Of a stretch of 64,000 nt of DNA, positions 33,402 to 45,661 are shown piece by piece. The stretch is taken from positions 2,335,077-2,399,076 of the forward strand of contig ONZQ02000005.1 in NCBI GenBank assembly GCA_900312665.1. The letters run 5' to 3'. Under the pieces are notes generated by a model. That model made no database searches. It was not told where the DNA came from and saw nothing but the letters and a program-made list of their open reading frames with translations. Within the stretch, counting starts at the first letter, position 1. Every line of letters starts with the position of its first letter. The DNA is from Cephalotrichum gorgonifer (Eukaryota; Ascomycota; Sordariomycetes; Microascales; Microascaceae). The translations under genes were made by a program, and so were the position numbers.

Positions 33402-35692
33402 CTACACAATAATAACATCTGTCATCTCCCAGCTATCCATTTCGAAACCTTCGGGGTCTCGATATGGACATTGTTCCGTACTAACCTTGTCGAAGTCATC
33501 TTCGAAAGCTTTGTACATCGCATCAACCTCTGCAGGTGTTGGCGGCGGCGCAAAGCCATGACCTCTATCGAAGCGAGCATGCTTCGGGAAGGGAAATTCG
33601 GCAATGCCAACTCGAACGAAGGTGCCTTCCGGCTTCGCTTTCGCGTGCTTGAGCATCAACGCAAAGAGCACCATCCTTGAAGTTCGGTTTTGCCAGCCGC
33701 TCCAGTAGCCAATCTGCAAAAAGCTAACCCCGCGAAGCGCCTCTCGCGTGTCCTGCGAGTCTGGCGGTGGCTGATCGAAGGTGCAGATGACTTCCTCGTC
33801 TCCAGGTATTTCGCGCTGGAGGTAGCTGCCCCTTATGTACGACCTGCTGTGCTCGCCGTAGCCATTGATGTGAAATAGTGAACCGATATCCCCTTCCCAG
33901 TGAGACGAGTGGATCCAATAGCTGCTTAGCTTCATATGGCCCGATTTGAGTCGTCCGTAGGGGTCTCCATCCAATGGTTCGACCTCAAACTCCTTCACGA
34001 CTGCCCTAGGCTTCGACAAGTTGAGAATCCACATCGTGTGATCAGGGTATAACAATTCGTGATAGTACAGCCCTCTGGCGGAGTACCCTTTTCCTGCCCC
34101 GCCGGCTTCCCCATCTAATGCGGCCCAACTGAACGATGGTGCTCGATATGGCGCCAGCCTCTTCGCCCCGTCGCGATAGGACCAGACCAGTCCTCTGTGC
34201 AGATCTTCCAGCCACAGCCCAGCCCTATAGGACCAGCACAGCTGTTTCTCCACTTCCTGTACAATGCCCGCCAGGGCGGGGAATCGGTCACCCGGGAAAG
34301 TCAGTGCCCGAGTGGTGTATTCCGCAACAATGTTATACCACTTTGCGACTATGGGTCTCATGGCCGCCTTTTTGCTTTCGTGAACTCGCCGCGTATCTTC
34401 TCCGGGCTGTAGAAAACGGAGCTTCTTGTTGACATAATCCGATTTATGTAGACGCGGTTCCTGGCCGGACTCGGATAGTATGCATTTCTGGCACTCCCAC
34501 ACCAGCTGTTCCGAGCTATAATGCACCATTCGAGGCGACAGGAGGGATTCTTGGAGGGTCCAAGCGCGTTTGGACAAATGTTGTCTAGGCGCGTCTTGTG
34601 GTCCTGCGAACGGCCTTCTCAGGTATATCTTGTCAGGAGCTGATGGCGACTCTCCAGTGCTGCCTTCGGAGCGTAGCTTGTTCTTCTTCTTGGGCTTAGA
34701 GCCTTTCTGGCCCCATTTGGAGGGAATTGTCGCCACAACCTCGGCGGCAGGTCTAATGGTGTGTAGGAAGCCCTCGGTGTCGCCCGCCGCGTCATCTACC
34801 GCAATAGTCAAGGTCGCGTTGCGGTAGTACGAACCCATTTTCGAAGCTTCAGAGGCCCAATCACGGTCGCTATCTTGAAGAATGCAAAGAGAATCGATCC
34901 AGATATACCTGTATCCCAAGGCTCTTGTGACGAAAATGGCATCCTGGAAGGTACGTGGGAGCTCGCCCAAGTCTATAGACTCTTGCCGGGCGGCTAACGT
35001 CGAACTTGTCGTCGTGTAGTGAGGTCCATGCCCCCAACAGTGGCTCAACGCAAGCCAAGCCCCTGTTTCATGCGGATGACTGCACCTTAGCACGGGATCA
35101 TGAGAACCATCGGATGGACCGACATCAATGAGTCTTGTCGGCAGCACGTATTCACAGCTGTATGGACATGAGTCACCGTGTTCAGTCGTGCACTTTTCCA
35201 ACCATGCACGGATCAGGGAGAAGCAGGCATCTGCCCGGGGCGAGCTGGCAACCGGCCTTCCTTTTATGTGTTGCAACTCTGGTAAGGTGCAAACTATGTA
35301 AAGTGTCAGGAAAGGGCTCACGGAGAAATAGAATGTTGAAAATTACCATCTTGGGTGAAAATCCCAAATTTTACTTTCCAGGGAGGCGGGTATTTCCTTT
35401 CGGCAAAGGATATTTCACCTTCCCCATTGAAATTGATGTAATATTGAATATGGTTGTCCTGGCCAGGTGGCAAGACCGTGACGTCCGATTCGGGAGCTTC
35501 TTGCGAACTCGAGAGGAGGGATGTGGCGCTCACCCGTGCAACCCCGTCCTTGATGGCCGCGCACAACTCACATCCTTCCTCTGCAGCTGCAAGAAGGCTC
35601 TGGAGGTTCAAATGGTGCGGGAAATGTTTTGATGTGCCGTTATCCTTGCGTGATTTCGCAACGGTAATCGAACTGCAGACCCTGCACAACAT
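33402..35692 (-). CDS. HET-domain (heterokaryon incompatibility) protein
   Basis: Exons 35692-35347 and 35293-33402 (53-bp intron) give 745 residues. The N-terminus has two CxxC pairs (MLCRVC, GCELC), common ahead of HET domains. The HET domain runs about 195-370: WLALSHCWGHGPHYTT, ELPRTFQDAIFVTRALGYRY, WIDSLCILQDSDRDW and SYYRNATLTIA, closing with RAWTLQESLLSPRMVHYSS. About 400 further residues resemble the variable C-terminus of the family. Family role: HET domains drive cell death on contact with incompatible allotypes and contain a TIR-like fold. The start is chosen at the ATG at 35692; the frame continues upstream only through GTG. An NLR-like pseudogene lies 10 kb to the left, but nothing shows the two form a pair. 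Confidence 0.9.
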
Positions 35693-38324
35693 TTTTTTCC
35701 TGCGGCGATTTAACTTCACTGCAAAACGACGGGCCTTCTAGTGCTTGTGATGAGACAGTCAGGGAGCTGCGGAAGTGTTGGTTGGTTGCACGGCTGCTTG
35801 GCCTGTCGCAGGGTTGGAAGAGTACAAGGACGAGGTCGAGAGGAGGGGCTGATAATAATGATGAGTCATTTTTCAGGCAGCTCGGATGAAGAGACTGGTT
35901 GCTTACTTTTACTCTCCTTTCTCAGCCATTTTCGGCTGTCAGGGTCACTGCGTTGAGTGGAACCCTCCTGGGGAAGAAACCACCACCCGCTCGGTAGACT
36001 CGGTAGAGAGTGGTTGCTTGCTCAGCTTGATGATGACATTGGGGACCAAAAGTAATCATCGTCCGTTGGCAGAATAACGTACACACTGCATTAAGCCCCC
36101 TTGGCGACTTCATCCCAAAGGTATTCAGGATGAAATTTTGGAGGATGTTACGTTTATTGTACGACTAAACGAGACATTTGAGTGTCTCCGACCGGATGCT
36201 CCTAGGTATCGCACATTTGCCGGGACGTTGAATTTGGCTGATCACTTATCGCTACCATTATTCTCAAGTACTCTCGAGGTCGGCACAAAGAGGGCACTCT
36301 GCTTAGTTGTTTTTGATTTTCTTTTGCTTCGTTAAATGGCTTCACCCTAGCTGGCCAAATAACCGGCTTGGACTTCACGACATCGCTACAATATTCCATG
36401 CATTTGTGTGAACTTTTATCACGGCTGATCGTCGGGGGATGAACGCGTTAGACAGGGGTCAACGCTGACTCAAAACAGCCCGAAGTAACTACAATAATGC
36501 CGGAATATGCAGTGGACATGTGGTCTCAAGGTACTCTACCCCTTGCTTCGAGGCAGGATGTGAGCCATGCATGTACACCCTCGGAAGGGACGGCTGAAGT
36601 AGATCGACATGAGAGGCTTTGAGCTGACATGTGGAGAAATGTGCTGAGTCGTATTTATAATACAAACACGACTCGCTCTCCTTCGAAAGTTCACTATCCT
36701 TGGATAGACCGGTGGATGTCGTGCTCTATCTATTAATAATACAAGTAATGCTAACACGGAAGGTGGAGGAAGCAGAGTTAGACTCCAATCTGATTGTCTC
36801 ATGTTAAAGCCCTGTAGCATACGGCGGGCTAAATCTCGGTTCGTATTCCCACTTGGCATGTTAGCGTGCGCAGGTTGCTTGGACCAGGTACAAGGCACAG
36901 GCCGTATTATTAATGCTCATCTGGAGTGATGAGGAGGCGGAACAAGGATGAGGTTAGCGCTGAGAAGGAAGGGAGGAGCTCTTCACACAAATCCTCCTTA
37001 CATGGGGGGCTCTCCACAGGTTCCGCCCTGTGTGAACTAATGGCTCGCACTATACTCTAAAGGGATCAGTGTGTTTTGCTTTTTCCTCCTCCTTTACACT
37101 GACCCTTATCTCTCTGCACCCCACAGTCATGTCAACGGGCTGGTTGAGACATGCGTCGGGTAAGAGCTGGGACAGAGACCCTGAGCTTCCATATTTCCTT
37201 CAGCGGGGAGTGGAGATCGACAGGCATGACTAACAGGGGATTAAATTGAAGGACGCCTTGAAAAAAAAAAATCCAACCAGCATGGCGGAGTGTATGTATC
37301 GAGTATGACGACAACAGTACTCATAGATGCTCATAGCTAGCCGTACTATCCACGGACTCGCACAGTCGGAGTACATTCAGGCCCAATTGTGGCAGGATCT
37401 GTGAGCACTCCCCAAACGTTGAAATTGACCTCGCCAGTACATGATCTGGCCACCATCCTGCACCTCGATACAGACTAGTCCCCAAAGGTAGGGGCCAGCG
37501 AAGTATAAGGAAAGTATCAAGTAACAGTCTTAAGTGGTCTAGCCTGCTCTCCCGTGTTCTCATATACAAGCAGTACAAAATTTCGGGGTGAAACGCTTTT
37601 CCCGCGATTGGCTTTGGCTAGGCTGAGGTATTTTGTAGGTATCAAGCAGCAACCTTAGGGTTAACACAGTCTGTCCCCCACGGTACTTCTTGAAGTACAG
37701 TTGCGTTTGGATAAGGGACGGAACCCGGGCCTCCGCTATTGGCTAAGTCGTTAGCGCGGTCAGCACGCTGCATTAGTTTTTCAATTGATCAACAAGTCTT
37801 GCCGAATTAGACTCTCTCCGATTGGGCTCGGAGCTTCGAAAAAACATGTCGCTGTACAAGTACTTGGCAAAGGCATGGTCGGCCCTTCGAGGACGGGAGT
37901 TAGAACCCAAACTCCGGAGTATCAACAGAACCGCTCCCCAGATCGGTGGGGGCTTGGCCCCAGTGACGGGATTATGATTTGGTGCTTTCAGTGGATCGGG
38001 TGGGCTTGATGGGGGTCCTCTCGGTTCGGCCGGCGCAACATAATTTAAGGTGATTAGCAAGCTGTAGTTACTCACGCCGAATTACCAATCCTGGCTGGGG
38101 TTGCTTTTGCTTCGGCTTACATACAAGTACTCCTGCGCCCGCTTGCGTGACGGATGGTTGAATGGCAAACACCACCCCTTTCTCTTTCTCGCAGCCAGCG
38201 AAGAACATAACTGTCCTTCTCACGGCGGAGATCTAGTCACCTTTGGACCATCCGCAACTGTCTAGCCCCTACCTAGACGCCCGTACACGGTTCACCGATA
38301 TCGATATCTTTACCTTAGCATACC
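35693..38324. other. Long intergenic region before the PDR transporter
   Basis: 2.6 kb with only short ORFs lacking domains. Near 37735-37790 an A-box-like tract (TGGCTAAGTCGTTAGC) resembles a tRNA D-arm, but no anticodon or acceptor stem closes. A poly-A run lies at 37261-37270. The last few hundred bases should contain the ABC-transporter promoter. Confidence 0.55.
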
Positions 38325-41300
38325 ATGTGGGGGAGCCCCGTGGACAGCGAAACCTTTCGCCGGAACGACTTCTCGGCCCAGGGAACCCCACAGCCGCAGG
38401 ACGACCAGCGCACCGGAGGAGACCATGTCACGGCCGGAGGTCAACACGATCCGTCTGGCGATGGGTCTTCCGGATCACAGCCCGCACCCGAGGGCAAGTG
38501 GGGCGAGCGCAACGTAGACGATGTCGACGAGCACGATGCCATGGAGGAGTACGAGGCGCTGCGGGAGAACCTCACGCGCCTTCACAAGACGAGAACCACC
38601 GAGTCGCAGAGGACGAACGCCCTTTCCCTTAGACGCAGCCGCGTGTCGACGAGGAGGACGCGGGAGGATGATGCTGCCGATGACGACCTCGAGGCTGGTG
38701 ATTTTGGTGATGAGGAGAAGAATGCCGGGGAAGATTTCGAGCTCGGTGAATTCCTTCGCGAGGGACACTTCGAGAAGCGGACGGGAGAGGGCGGCTCGAT
38801 GAAGCAGGTCGGTGTGCTCTTCAAGAACCTCACGGTCAAGGGTGTCGGCAGCTCCGCGTCCTTCGTCCGCACCGTCCCCGACGCCATCATGGGGACCTTT
38901 GGCCCCGATCTGTATCATCTCCTGTCCAAGAAGATTTCGTTCCTCCGACCGAAGCAGCAGCCCACGCGCACGCTGATCAACGACTTCACCGGGTGTGTCC
39001 GGAGCGGCGAGATGATGCTCGTCCTCGGCCGTCCCGGGTCCGGCTGCACGACGTTCCTGAAGGCCATCACCAACAACCGCGACTCGTACGCATCGGTCAC
39101 CGGGGACGTCTCCTACGGCGGCTTCCCTGCTGAGAAGCAGAAGAAGAACTTCCGGGGCGAGGTCGTGTACAACGACGAAGACGACATCCACTTCCCGACC
39201 CTCAGCGTCTGGAGGACTCTCACCTTTGCCCTGATGAACAAGAGCAAGAAGGGGAGCAGGGACAGCATCCCCATTATCGCCGACGCGCTGATGAAGATGT
39301 TTGGCATCAGCCACACGAAGCACACGCAGGTCGGGGACGAGTACACGCGCGGCGTGTCGGGCGGCGAGCGCAAGCGCGTGTCCATCGCGGAGACGCTGGC
39401 GGCGAAGGCGACGGTCGTGGCGTGGGACAACTCGACCCGCGGGCTGGACGCGTCGACCGCGCTCGACTACGCGCGGTCGCTGCGGATCATGACGGACGTG
39501 AGCAACCGCACCACCCTCGTGACGCTCTACCAGGCCGGCGAGGGTATCTACGAGACCATGGACAAGGTGCTGGTGATTGATCAGGGGCGGCAGATCTTCT
39601 CCGGCCCGGCGAACAAGGCGAAGCAGTACTTCATCGATCTCGGGTTCGAATGCCCCGAGCGACAGACGACGGCGGACTTCCTGACTGCCGTGACGGACCC
39701 CGTCGAGCGCCGCTTCAGGCCCGGCTTCGAGAAGACCGCCCCCAGGACTGCGGAGGACCTGGAGAGGGCGTTCCGGGAGTCGCCCAACTACCAGGAGCTT
39801 CTGCAGGACGTTGCCTCGTATGAGGAATCTCTGCGTGCGACTGGAGATGAGAATGCGAAGCTCTTCGAGCAGGCCGTCCAGGAGTCCAAGTCCAAGCGCG
39901 TCTCGGAGAGCTCGTCGTACACGGTTTCTTTCTTCAGGCAGGTCATGATCAGCTTCAAGAGGGAGGGCTGGCTCCTGCTAGCCGACAGGGCGTCACTGTG
40001 GACGAAGGTCTTTATCATCACTTCGAACGGCCTGATTGTCGGGTCCCTCTTCTACGGTGAGCCGGAGAATACCGCGGGGGCGTTCTCCCGTGGTGGTGCC
40101 GTGTTCTTCTCAATTGTCTTCCTCGGCTGGCTTCAGATGACGGAGCTGATGAACGCCGTCTCCGGGCGAGCTATCGTGGGCCGGCATAAGGATTACGCCT
40201 TTTACCGTCCGTCTGCGGTCTCTCTTGCGCGCGTACTACTCGACTTCCCCGTCATCGCGGTCCAGGTGGCCATCTTTGGTCTCACCATGTACTTCATGAC
40301 CTCACTGACCGTCGATGCGGGCCGCTTCTGGATCTACATGCTCTTCGTTTACACCACCACGATAATGATCACCGCGCTCTACCGGATGTTCGCCAGCGTC
40401 TCTCCCGACATCGACACTGCGGTCCGATTCTCCGGCATCGCACTTAATCTACTCGTCATCTTTACCGGGTACGTCATCCCGAAGACGCAGCTGCTGAGCA
40501 AGTACATCTGGTTCGGCTGGCTCTACTGGGTCAACCCCATAAGCTATTCCTTCGAGGGGGTACTGTCGAACGAGTTCTCCATGCGAACGATGGAGTGTGC
40601 GCCGGGCCAGCTTGTGCCGCAGGGTCCCGGGGTTCAGCCTGAGTTCCAGGGCTGCGCAATCAGTGGCGCGTCCGTCAATGCTCACAGCGTCCCGGGGGAC
40701 GATTACCTGGATGTCACCTACAGCTACACCCGCTCGAACCTCTGGCGCAACTACGGTGTGGTCATCGCGTTTGCGGTCTTGTACATTCTCCTCACTGTTT
40801 ACGCGACAGAGGTCGTGAACATGGCTTCCGCCGGTGGCGGCGCCTTGATTTTCAAGAAGAGTCGCAAGGCCAAGACGGAGGCGAAGAAGATGTCTGCTCC
40901 GGTCGACGAAGAGAATGGTGGTGGATCCTCCGCCTCAACGGTCGTGCCGGCTGATGCGGCCCCCAAGCCAACAGATACTGGAGCTGTGATGACGGAGGAC
41001 GACGAACCGTTGGAGCAGTTGACGGAGAGCCAGTCCATATTCACCTGGCAGGACCTGGAGTACACCGTACCCTACATGGGCGGCGAGCGAAAGCTCTTGA
41101 ACAAGGTCAGTGGCTACGCCAAGCCGGGCGTCATGGTTGCGCTCATGGGTGCCTCGGGCGCCGGTAAGACGACGCTCTTAAACACCCTGGCGCAGCGCCA
41201 GACCACTGGTGTCGTGAGAGGCGATATGTTCGTCGATGGCCTCGAGCTGCCTGCCGACTTCCAGCGGAACACCGGCTTCTGTCTCCAGGGCGACCTGCAT

Positions 41301-43153
41301 GACCGGACCCAGACCGTCCGCGAGGCGATCGAGTTCTCTGCCCTCCTACGTCAGGACGCCGCCGTCCCCCGGGCCGAGAAGATTGCCTATGTGGACAAGA
41401 TCATCAACCTCCTTGAACTGAATGAGCTCGAGGATGCCATTATCATGTCTCTCGGCGTCGAGCAGCGCAAGAGGCTGACGATTGGTGTTGAGTTGGCAGC
41501 CAAGCCGTCTCTGCTTCTGTTCCTGGACGAGCCGACCTCTGGTTTGGACTCGCAGTCGGCGTACTCGATCATTCGCTTCCTGAAGAAGCTCAGCAGGGCT
41601 GGCCAGGCTATCATCTGCACCATCCACCAACCGAGCTCCGTCCTCATCGAGCAGTTCGACATGGTCCTCGCGCTCAACCCTGGCGGTAACACGTTCTACT
41701 TTGGACCGATGGGCGAGAACGGCCGAGACGTGGTCAAGTACTTCGCCGACCGTGGCGCCGTGTGCCCACCACAGAAGAACATCGCCGAGTTCATCCTCGA
41801 GACCGCCGCCAGGCCGCACAAGCGATCGGATGGCACCAAGATCAACTGGAACGAGGAGTGGGTGCAGAGCGACGAGGCGCAACGGGTAATCGAAGAAATT
41901 GAAAGCCTCAAGCGGACCCGAAGCCGCGTGGCGCAGGAAAGCGGTGGTCACGACGGCAAGTTGCACACGGAGTTCGCCGCGCCTATCTGGGTGCAGTCCA
42001 TCGAGCTGTCGAAGCGCATGTTCAGACAGCACTGGCGCGACCCATCGTACATCTATGGGAAGCTGTTCACGGCCGTCATTGTCGGGATCTTCAACGGCTT
42101 CACGTTCTGGAACCTGGGGTACACGATCCAGGACATGCAGAACCGCATGTTCACGTGCTTTCTAATAATCACCGTCCCGCCGACCGTGGTCAACGGCGTC
42201 GTGCCTAAGTTCTACGGAAACCTGGCCCTCTGGGAGGCCCGCGAGCACCCTTCGAGGATCTACGGCTGGGTGGCCTTCAGCACTGCCAACATTGTCGCCG
42301 AGTTCCCCGCTGCCGTCGCGTCTGCGCTCCTGTACTGGGTTCTATGGTACTGGGCTACGGGGCTGCCCACAGAGAGCTCCGTAGCAGGTTACGCGTTCCT
42401 GATGACTCTGTTGATGTTCTTCTTCATGAACAGCTGGGGCCAGTGGATCTGTGCGTTTGCGCCGAACTTTACCGTCATTTCCAATGTAAGTGGACCTTTT
42501 ACTTCTGCTCTTGTAGTTGACCTCGAGATGTAGATGCTAATCTTTCGAAACCTAACAGGTCCTTCCGTTCTTCTTCGTCATGTTCGGTCTCTTCAACGGT
42601 GTCGTCCGACCGTACTCGCTGATGCCCGTTTTCTGGAAGTACTGGATGTACTACGTTAACCCCTCAACCTACTGGATCGGTGGCATGCTTGCAGCCACGC
42701 TGGACGGTGCCCAGGTCCGTTGCTCCCCCGAAGAGACGGCCGTGTTCGACACGCCGCCAGGCCAGACGTGCCAGCAGTACGCGGGGGCCTTTGCTGAGCA
42801 GGCCGGCGGGTACCTGCTCAACCCGAATTCCACGAGTGCTTGCCAGTATTGCCCGTACAGCAGTGGCAACCAGTATTTGGAGACACTCAACATCTCGGCA
42901 GACGAGAAGTGGAGAGGTAAGTGGCTAGCGCTGTTAGACCCCAAGGTCGGCGAGGCGTTTACTAACTACGCAAGCAGATTTCGGAATCTTCCTCGCGTTC
43001 TGCATCTCGAACTGGGCTTTGGTGTATTTCTTCGTGTACACTATTCGCGTACGAAAGTGGTCGTTTGGGTTCGGCACCGTCTTTGGTGCGTTGGGGAAGC
43101 TTGTGGATCTTGTGCAGAAGCCTTTTCAGCGCAAGGTTGAAAGCAAGGAATAA
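38325..43153 (+). CDS. PDR-type (ABCG) full-length ABC transporter
   Basis: Exons 38325-42485, 42559-42916 and 42978-43153 give 1564 residues, usual for the family, in the order (NBD-TMD)x2. NBD1 has the degenerate Walker A GRPGSGCTT (about 234-242, Cys in place of Lys), signature VSGGERKRVSIAE and WDNSTRGLDAST. NBD2 has canonical Walker A GASGAGKTT (about 941) and Walker B LLLFLDEPTSGLDSQSA, but the degenerate signature LGVEQRKRLTIGVEL. This asymmetric pairing is the PDR hallmark. The first TMD is followed by a Cys-bearing extracellular loop (MECAPGQLV); the second ends with the loop CQYCPYSSGNQYL and a basic tail RKVESKE. Such pumps export azoles and other xenobiotics or lipids at the plasma membrane. 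Introns are 73 and 61 bp, both near the 3' end. It converges on the SBP56-like gene. Confidence 0.95.
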
Positions 43154-43898
43154 AATCTGAGGCGAGTGTCAAGATTATCCTCAGAAAGGGATTATACAGG
43201 TTAGGGTATAGAAGTTAGAATTTTTCTTTGCGCGTCAATATTCTTGAATAGAATGTGCATTTCTTGGTCACCTATATCCACCCAGTCGGCGGCCCATGGC
43301 CGTGTTACATGTTCATCAACCACTGCTTAGTTTTCCAGCGACCTCGAGTTGCAGCCTTCCCCAAACATTGGTTGGATTAGCTTGTCGGAAGCGGGCTAAG
43401 GACTCCGACGGTCGAGATATACACCCCCATCCATATATCTACTTGAATGATAGCCAAGTACTCGGACGGGGTTCATCAACAATCATCTCTAAGTATGAAC
43501 ATATGTTCAAGAGCGATAGGTATAAAGCACAAGTCGGGCTGCATGAGCTGCCACAAGATACAATTAAGGTGAATGTAGGTCAACCAGTATGGGCCAACGC
43601 GTTTTACCAGGGGATAGGCCCCGAATTTGTGTACTTTCACGATCACATGTGGAAGAGGTGGCTGGAGCAATCCAACAGACCGCTGTTATTGAGGAAGGTC
43701 AAGTACTGAAGTACTTGCAAACCAATTAATATTAGAGTTGTGCTAAGGCTAAATAGCTATATAGACAAAGAAATTAAGAGCCTGTAAAGGCAGAGATTAG
43801 AAATGCTTCCCGCCGCCGTCCGACCAGACACCGACCAACACCAGATGCTATGAGTGCCCGAGTCTAGAGTACCAAATGCGAGATGCCGCGCTCAGTAC
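43154..43898. other. Intergenic between convergent PDR and SBP56-like genes
   Basis: 3' flanks of both genes. An ORF at 43296-43709 has no recognisable domain and I do not support it. Confidence 0.6.
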
Positions 43899-45661
43899 TT
43901 AGTACCAGACGGGGTTCTCGGGGTCAGTCAGGTCGAAGATGACGGACGAGTGGGGGCGAGCACCACCACGGTCGCGGGTGAAGTAGGTCTCGAAGTCGAT
44001 GGTCCTGTTGAAGTTCAGGCTGCCATCCTCGTTGATGTCAATCCAGTGCGCCTTGTAGTCAGCGGGCGTGTTGAAGACGGAGATCTGAGTATTATTGGTT
44101 AGCAATCTTGCCCATTCACGGTTGGGGATCTTCTCGGGATGTGCGCTTACATCGCCGGCCTGGACGAAGTAGCCAGTCACGAGCAGGTTCTTCTTGTCGG
44201 GCGAGATCTTGACGTAGTGGGGTCCGATGATGGGCTGCTGCTCGTTCTCATCGTCGAGGCGCTTCACGTTGTTTAGATCCGAGATGTCGAGGGCCGCGAC
44301 GTGGTTGCCGAGGGTGATGGAGAAGTAGGCGAGCCTGCCGTCGTCGGAGATGTCGGAGTAGATGGCGACGGACTTCTTGGCCTTCTCGCCGAGGTCGTAC
44401 AGGAGCTCGGCGACACCCTGGGAGCCGTCGGCGTTCTTGCGGAAGGGGTAGATGACCCAGACCTCACCGCTTGCAACGGCGCTATTGGAGAAGAGGGGTC
44501 AGTGATGTGATTTCGCCACGCTTGCGGTGTGGGAAGGGGGATGGTGACTTACGTTGCGAGCGCGGCACTCTCGGGGTTGCCGGGGATGAACTTGACGTCC
44601 TGGATACCGCCACCCTATAGATGTGTCAGTTTGCATAGACAAAGGGGATAGGTGGGGTATAATAGCTGCGCAACTACTTACGTTGGGGATCTTGATGGTG
44701 GAGATGATCTTGCGGGTCGACAGGGTCCAGAGGACGAGGGTGTCGGCGTAGACCGGGCCCAAGCTAGGCTTCAGAATGCTGAGCGGCACGACGAAGTCGG
44801 AGGTGAGGATGATGTCCTTCTCGAAGTCGATGCTGAGACCGTGGGGGGAGAACTGCTGGCCGAGGATGTTGAGGGTGCCCTCGACATCTTCGGGCCACTC
44901 GTGGATGATATTGTAGTCGGCGTCGGTCTCGACGAGACGGCCAGGGGACGTGCCCAGGGCGCTACCCATGTAGGTAATGAAGAAGCCGCTATTTACCAGT
45001 TAGTTCGATTGATCCAGATCGGATGGTGTTGGAAAGGCGAGGTGTGTAATACCCATCGGGCTTGGCCCTGATCTCGTCGACGACGTTGCTGAGGATGGCC
45101 CTGTTGCTCTTCAGGAACTTGGGGCGGTAGGGGTCGGAGACGTCGAAGTAGAAGGCGCTGTCCTGGGTCTTGAGGATGGACAGGAGACCGCCTCCGAGGA
45201 GGGTCTTGCCATCGGCGGACGGGGAGAGATGGTGGGGCGAGTTCCCGCTGGTGGGGACGTCCGTGATCTCGATGAAGGTACCGAAGGTGTCCTGTTATAG
45301 TATTAGCGTTCGTGGTCCCCTCTTGACTGAAGATGTCAGGAGTCCGGAGAGGGAGATAGGTACTTACATCATCAAGACTGACGGTGGCGAGGAAGTCCTT
45401 GTGGTTGTTGTCGCCAGAGCCGGTCCAGAAGTAGCCTATCTTCTTCGGCTTGATATCCGAAGGAGTGAACTCCGGGCTCGGGAGCGCGGGCGTGGGGACC
45501 TGGAGGATAGGCAGGGGAGGGACGATCCCGACGAGGGCCTCGGTCACACCGGGAATGTGAGGGATGAGACCACCCGGGATGCTCAGACCCAGAGGGTTGG
45601 CGTTGGAGACGAAGGCCATCAGGCCCGTCATGAGAGCGGCCGACTTGGAAAGGACAGGCAT
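43899..45661 (-). CDS. SBP56 / methanethiol-oxidase-like beta-propeller protein
   Basis: Six exons (45661-45368, 45291-45053, 44988-44682, 44614-44553, 44481-44151, 44084-43899) join in frame to 472 residues. The body matches the selenium-binding-protein 56 family (PF05694): NSPHHLSPSADGKTLLGGG near 110, RAKPDGGFFITYMGSALGT, FSPHGLSIDFEKDIILTSD, GGGIQDVKFIPGN, PIIGPHYVKISPDKKNLLVT and a terminal GGARPHSSVIFDLTDPENP. The conserved His residues in these motifs are candidate metal ligands. Characterised members oxidise methanethiol to formaldehyde, H2O2 and H2S. Unlike typical cytosolic SBP56 it begins MPVLSKSAALMTGLMAFVSN, a likely signal peptide, followed by a Pro-rich linker (VPPLPILQVPTPALPSPEF), so I infer secretion. 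Introns are 64-76 bp. Confidence 0.9.

Noticed and set aside
35135..35632. 165-codon plus-strand ORF overlapping the HET gene
   Set aside because: Antisense to HET exons and its intron; no domain.
37735..37790. tRNA-like A-box (TGGCTAAGTCGTTAGC) with a D-arm hairpin
   Set aside because: No anticodon stem, T-arm or acceptor stem follows at the right spacing. At most an old tRNA-derived remnant.
38475..39323. 282-codon minus-strand ORF inside the PDR transporter
   Set aside because: Antisense shadow of NBD1 coding sequence with biased composition.
43296..43709. 137-codon ORF between the PDR and SBP56-like genes
   Set aside because: No domain or coherent composition, and it lies in the shared 3' flank of two convergent genes.
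28495..45661. Secondary-metabolite gene cluster
   Set aside because: Regulator, transporters and an oxidoreductase-like gene are present, but no PKS, NRPS, terpene synthase or RiPP precursor was found in any frame.
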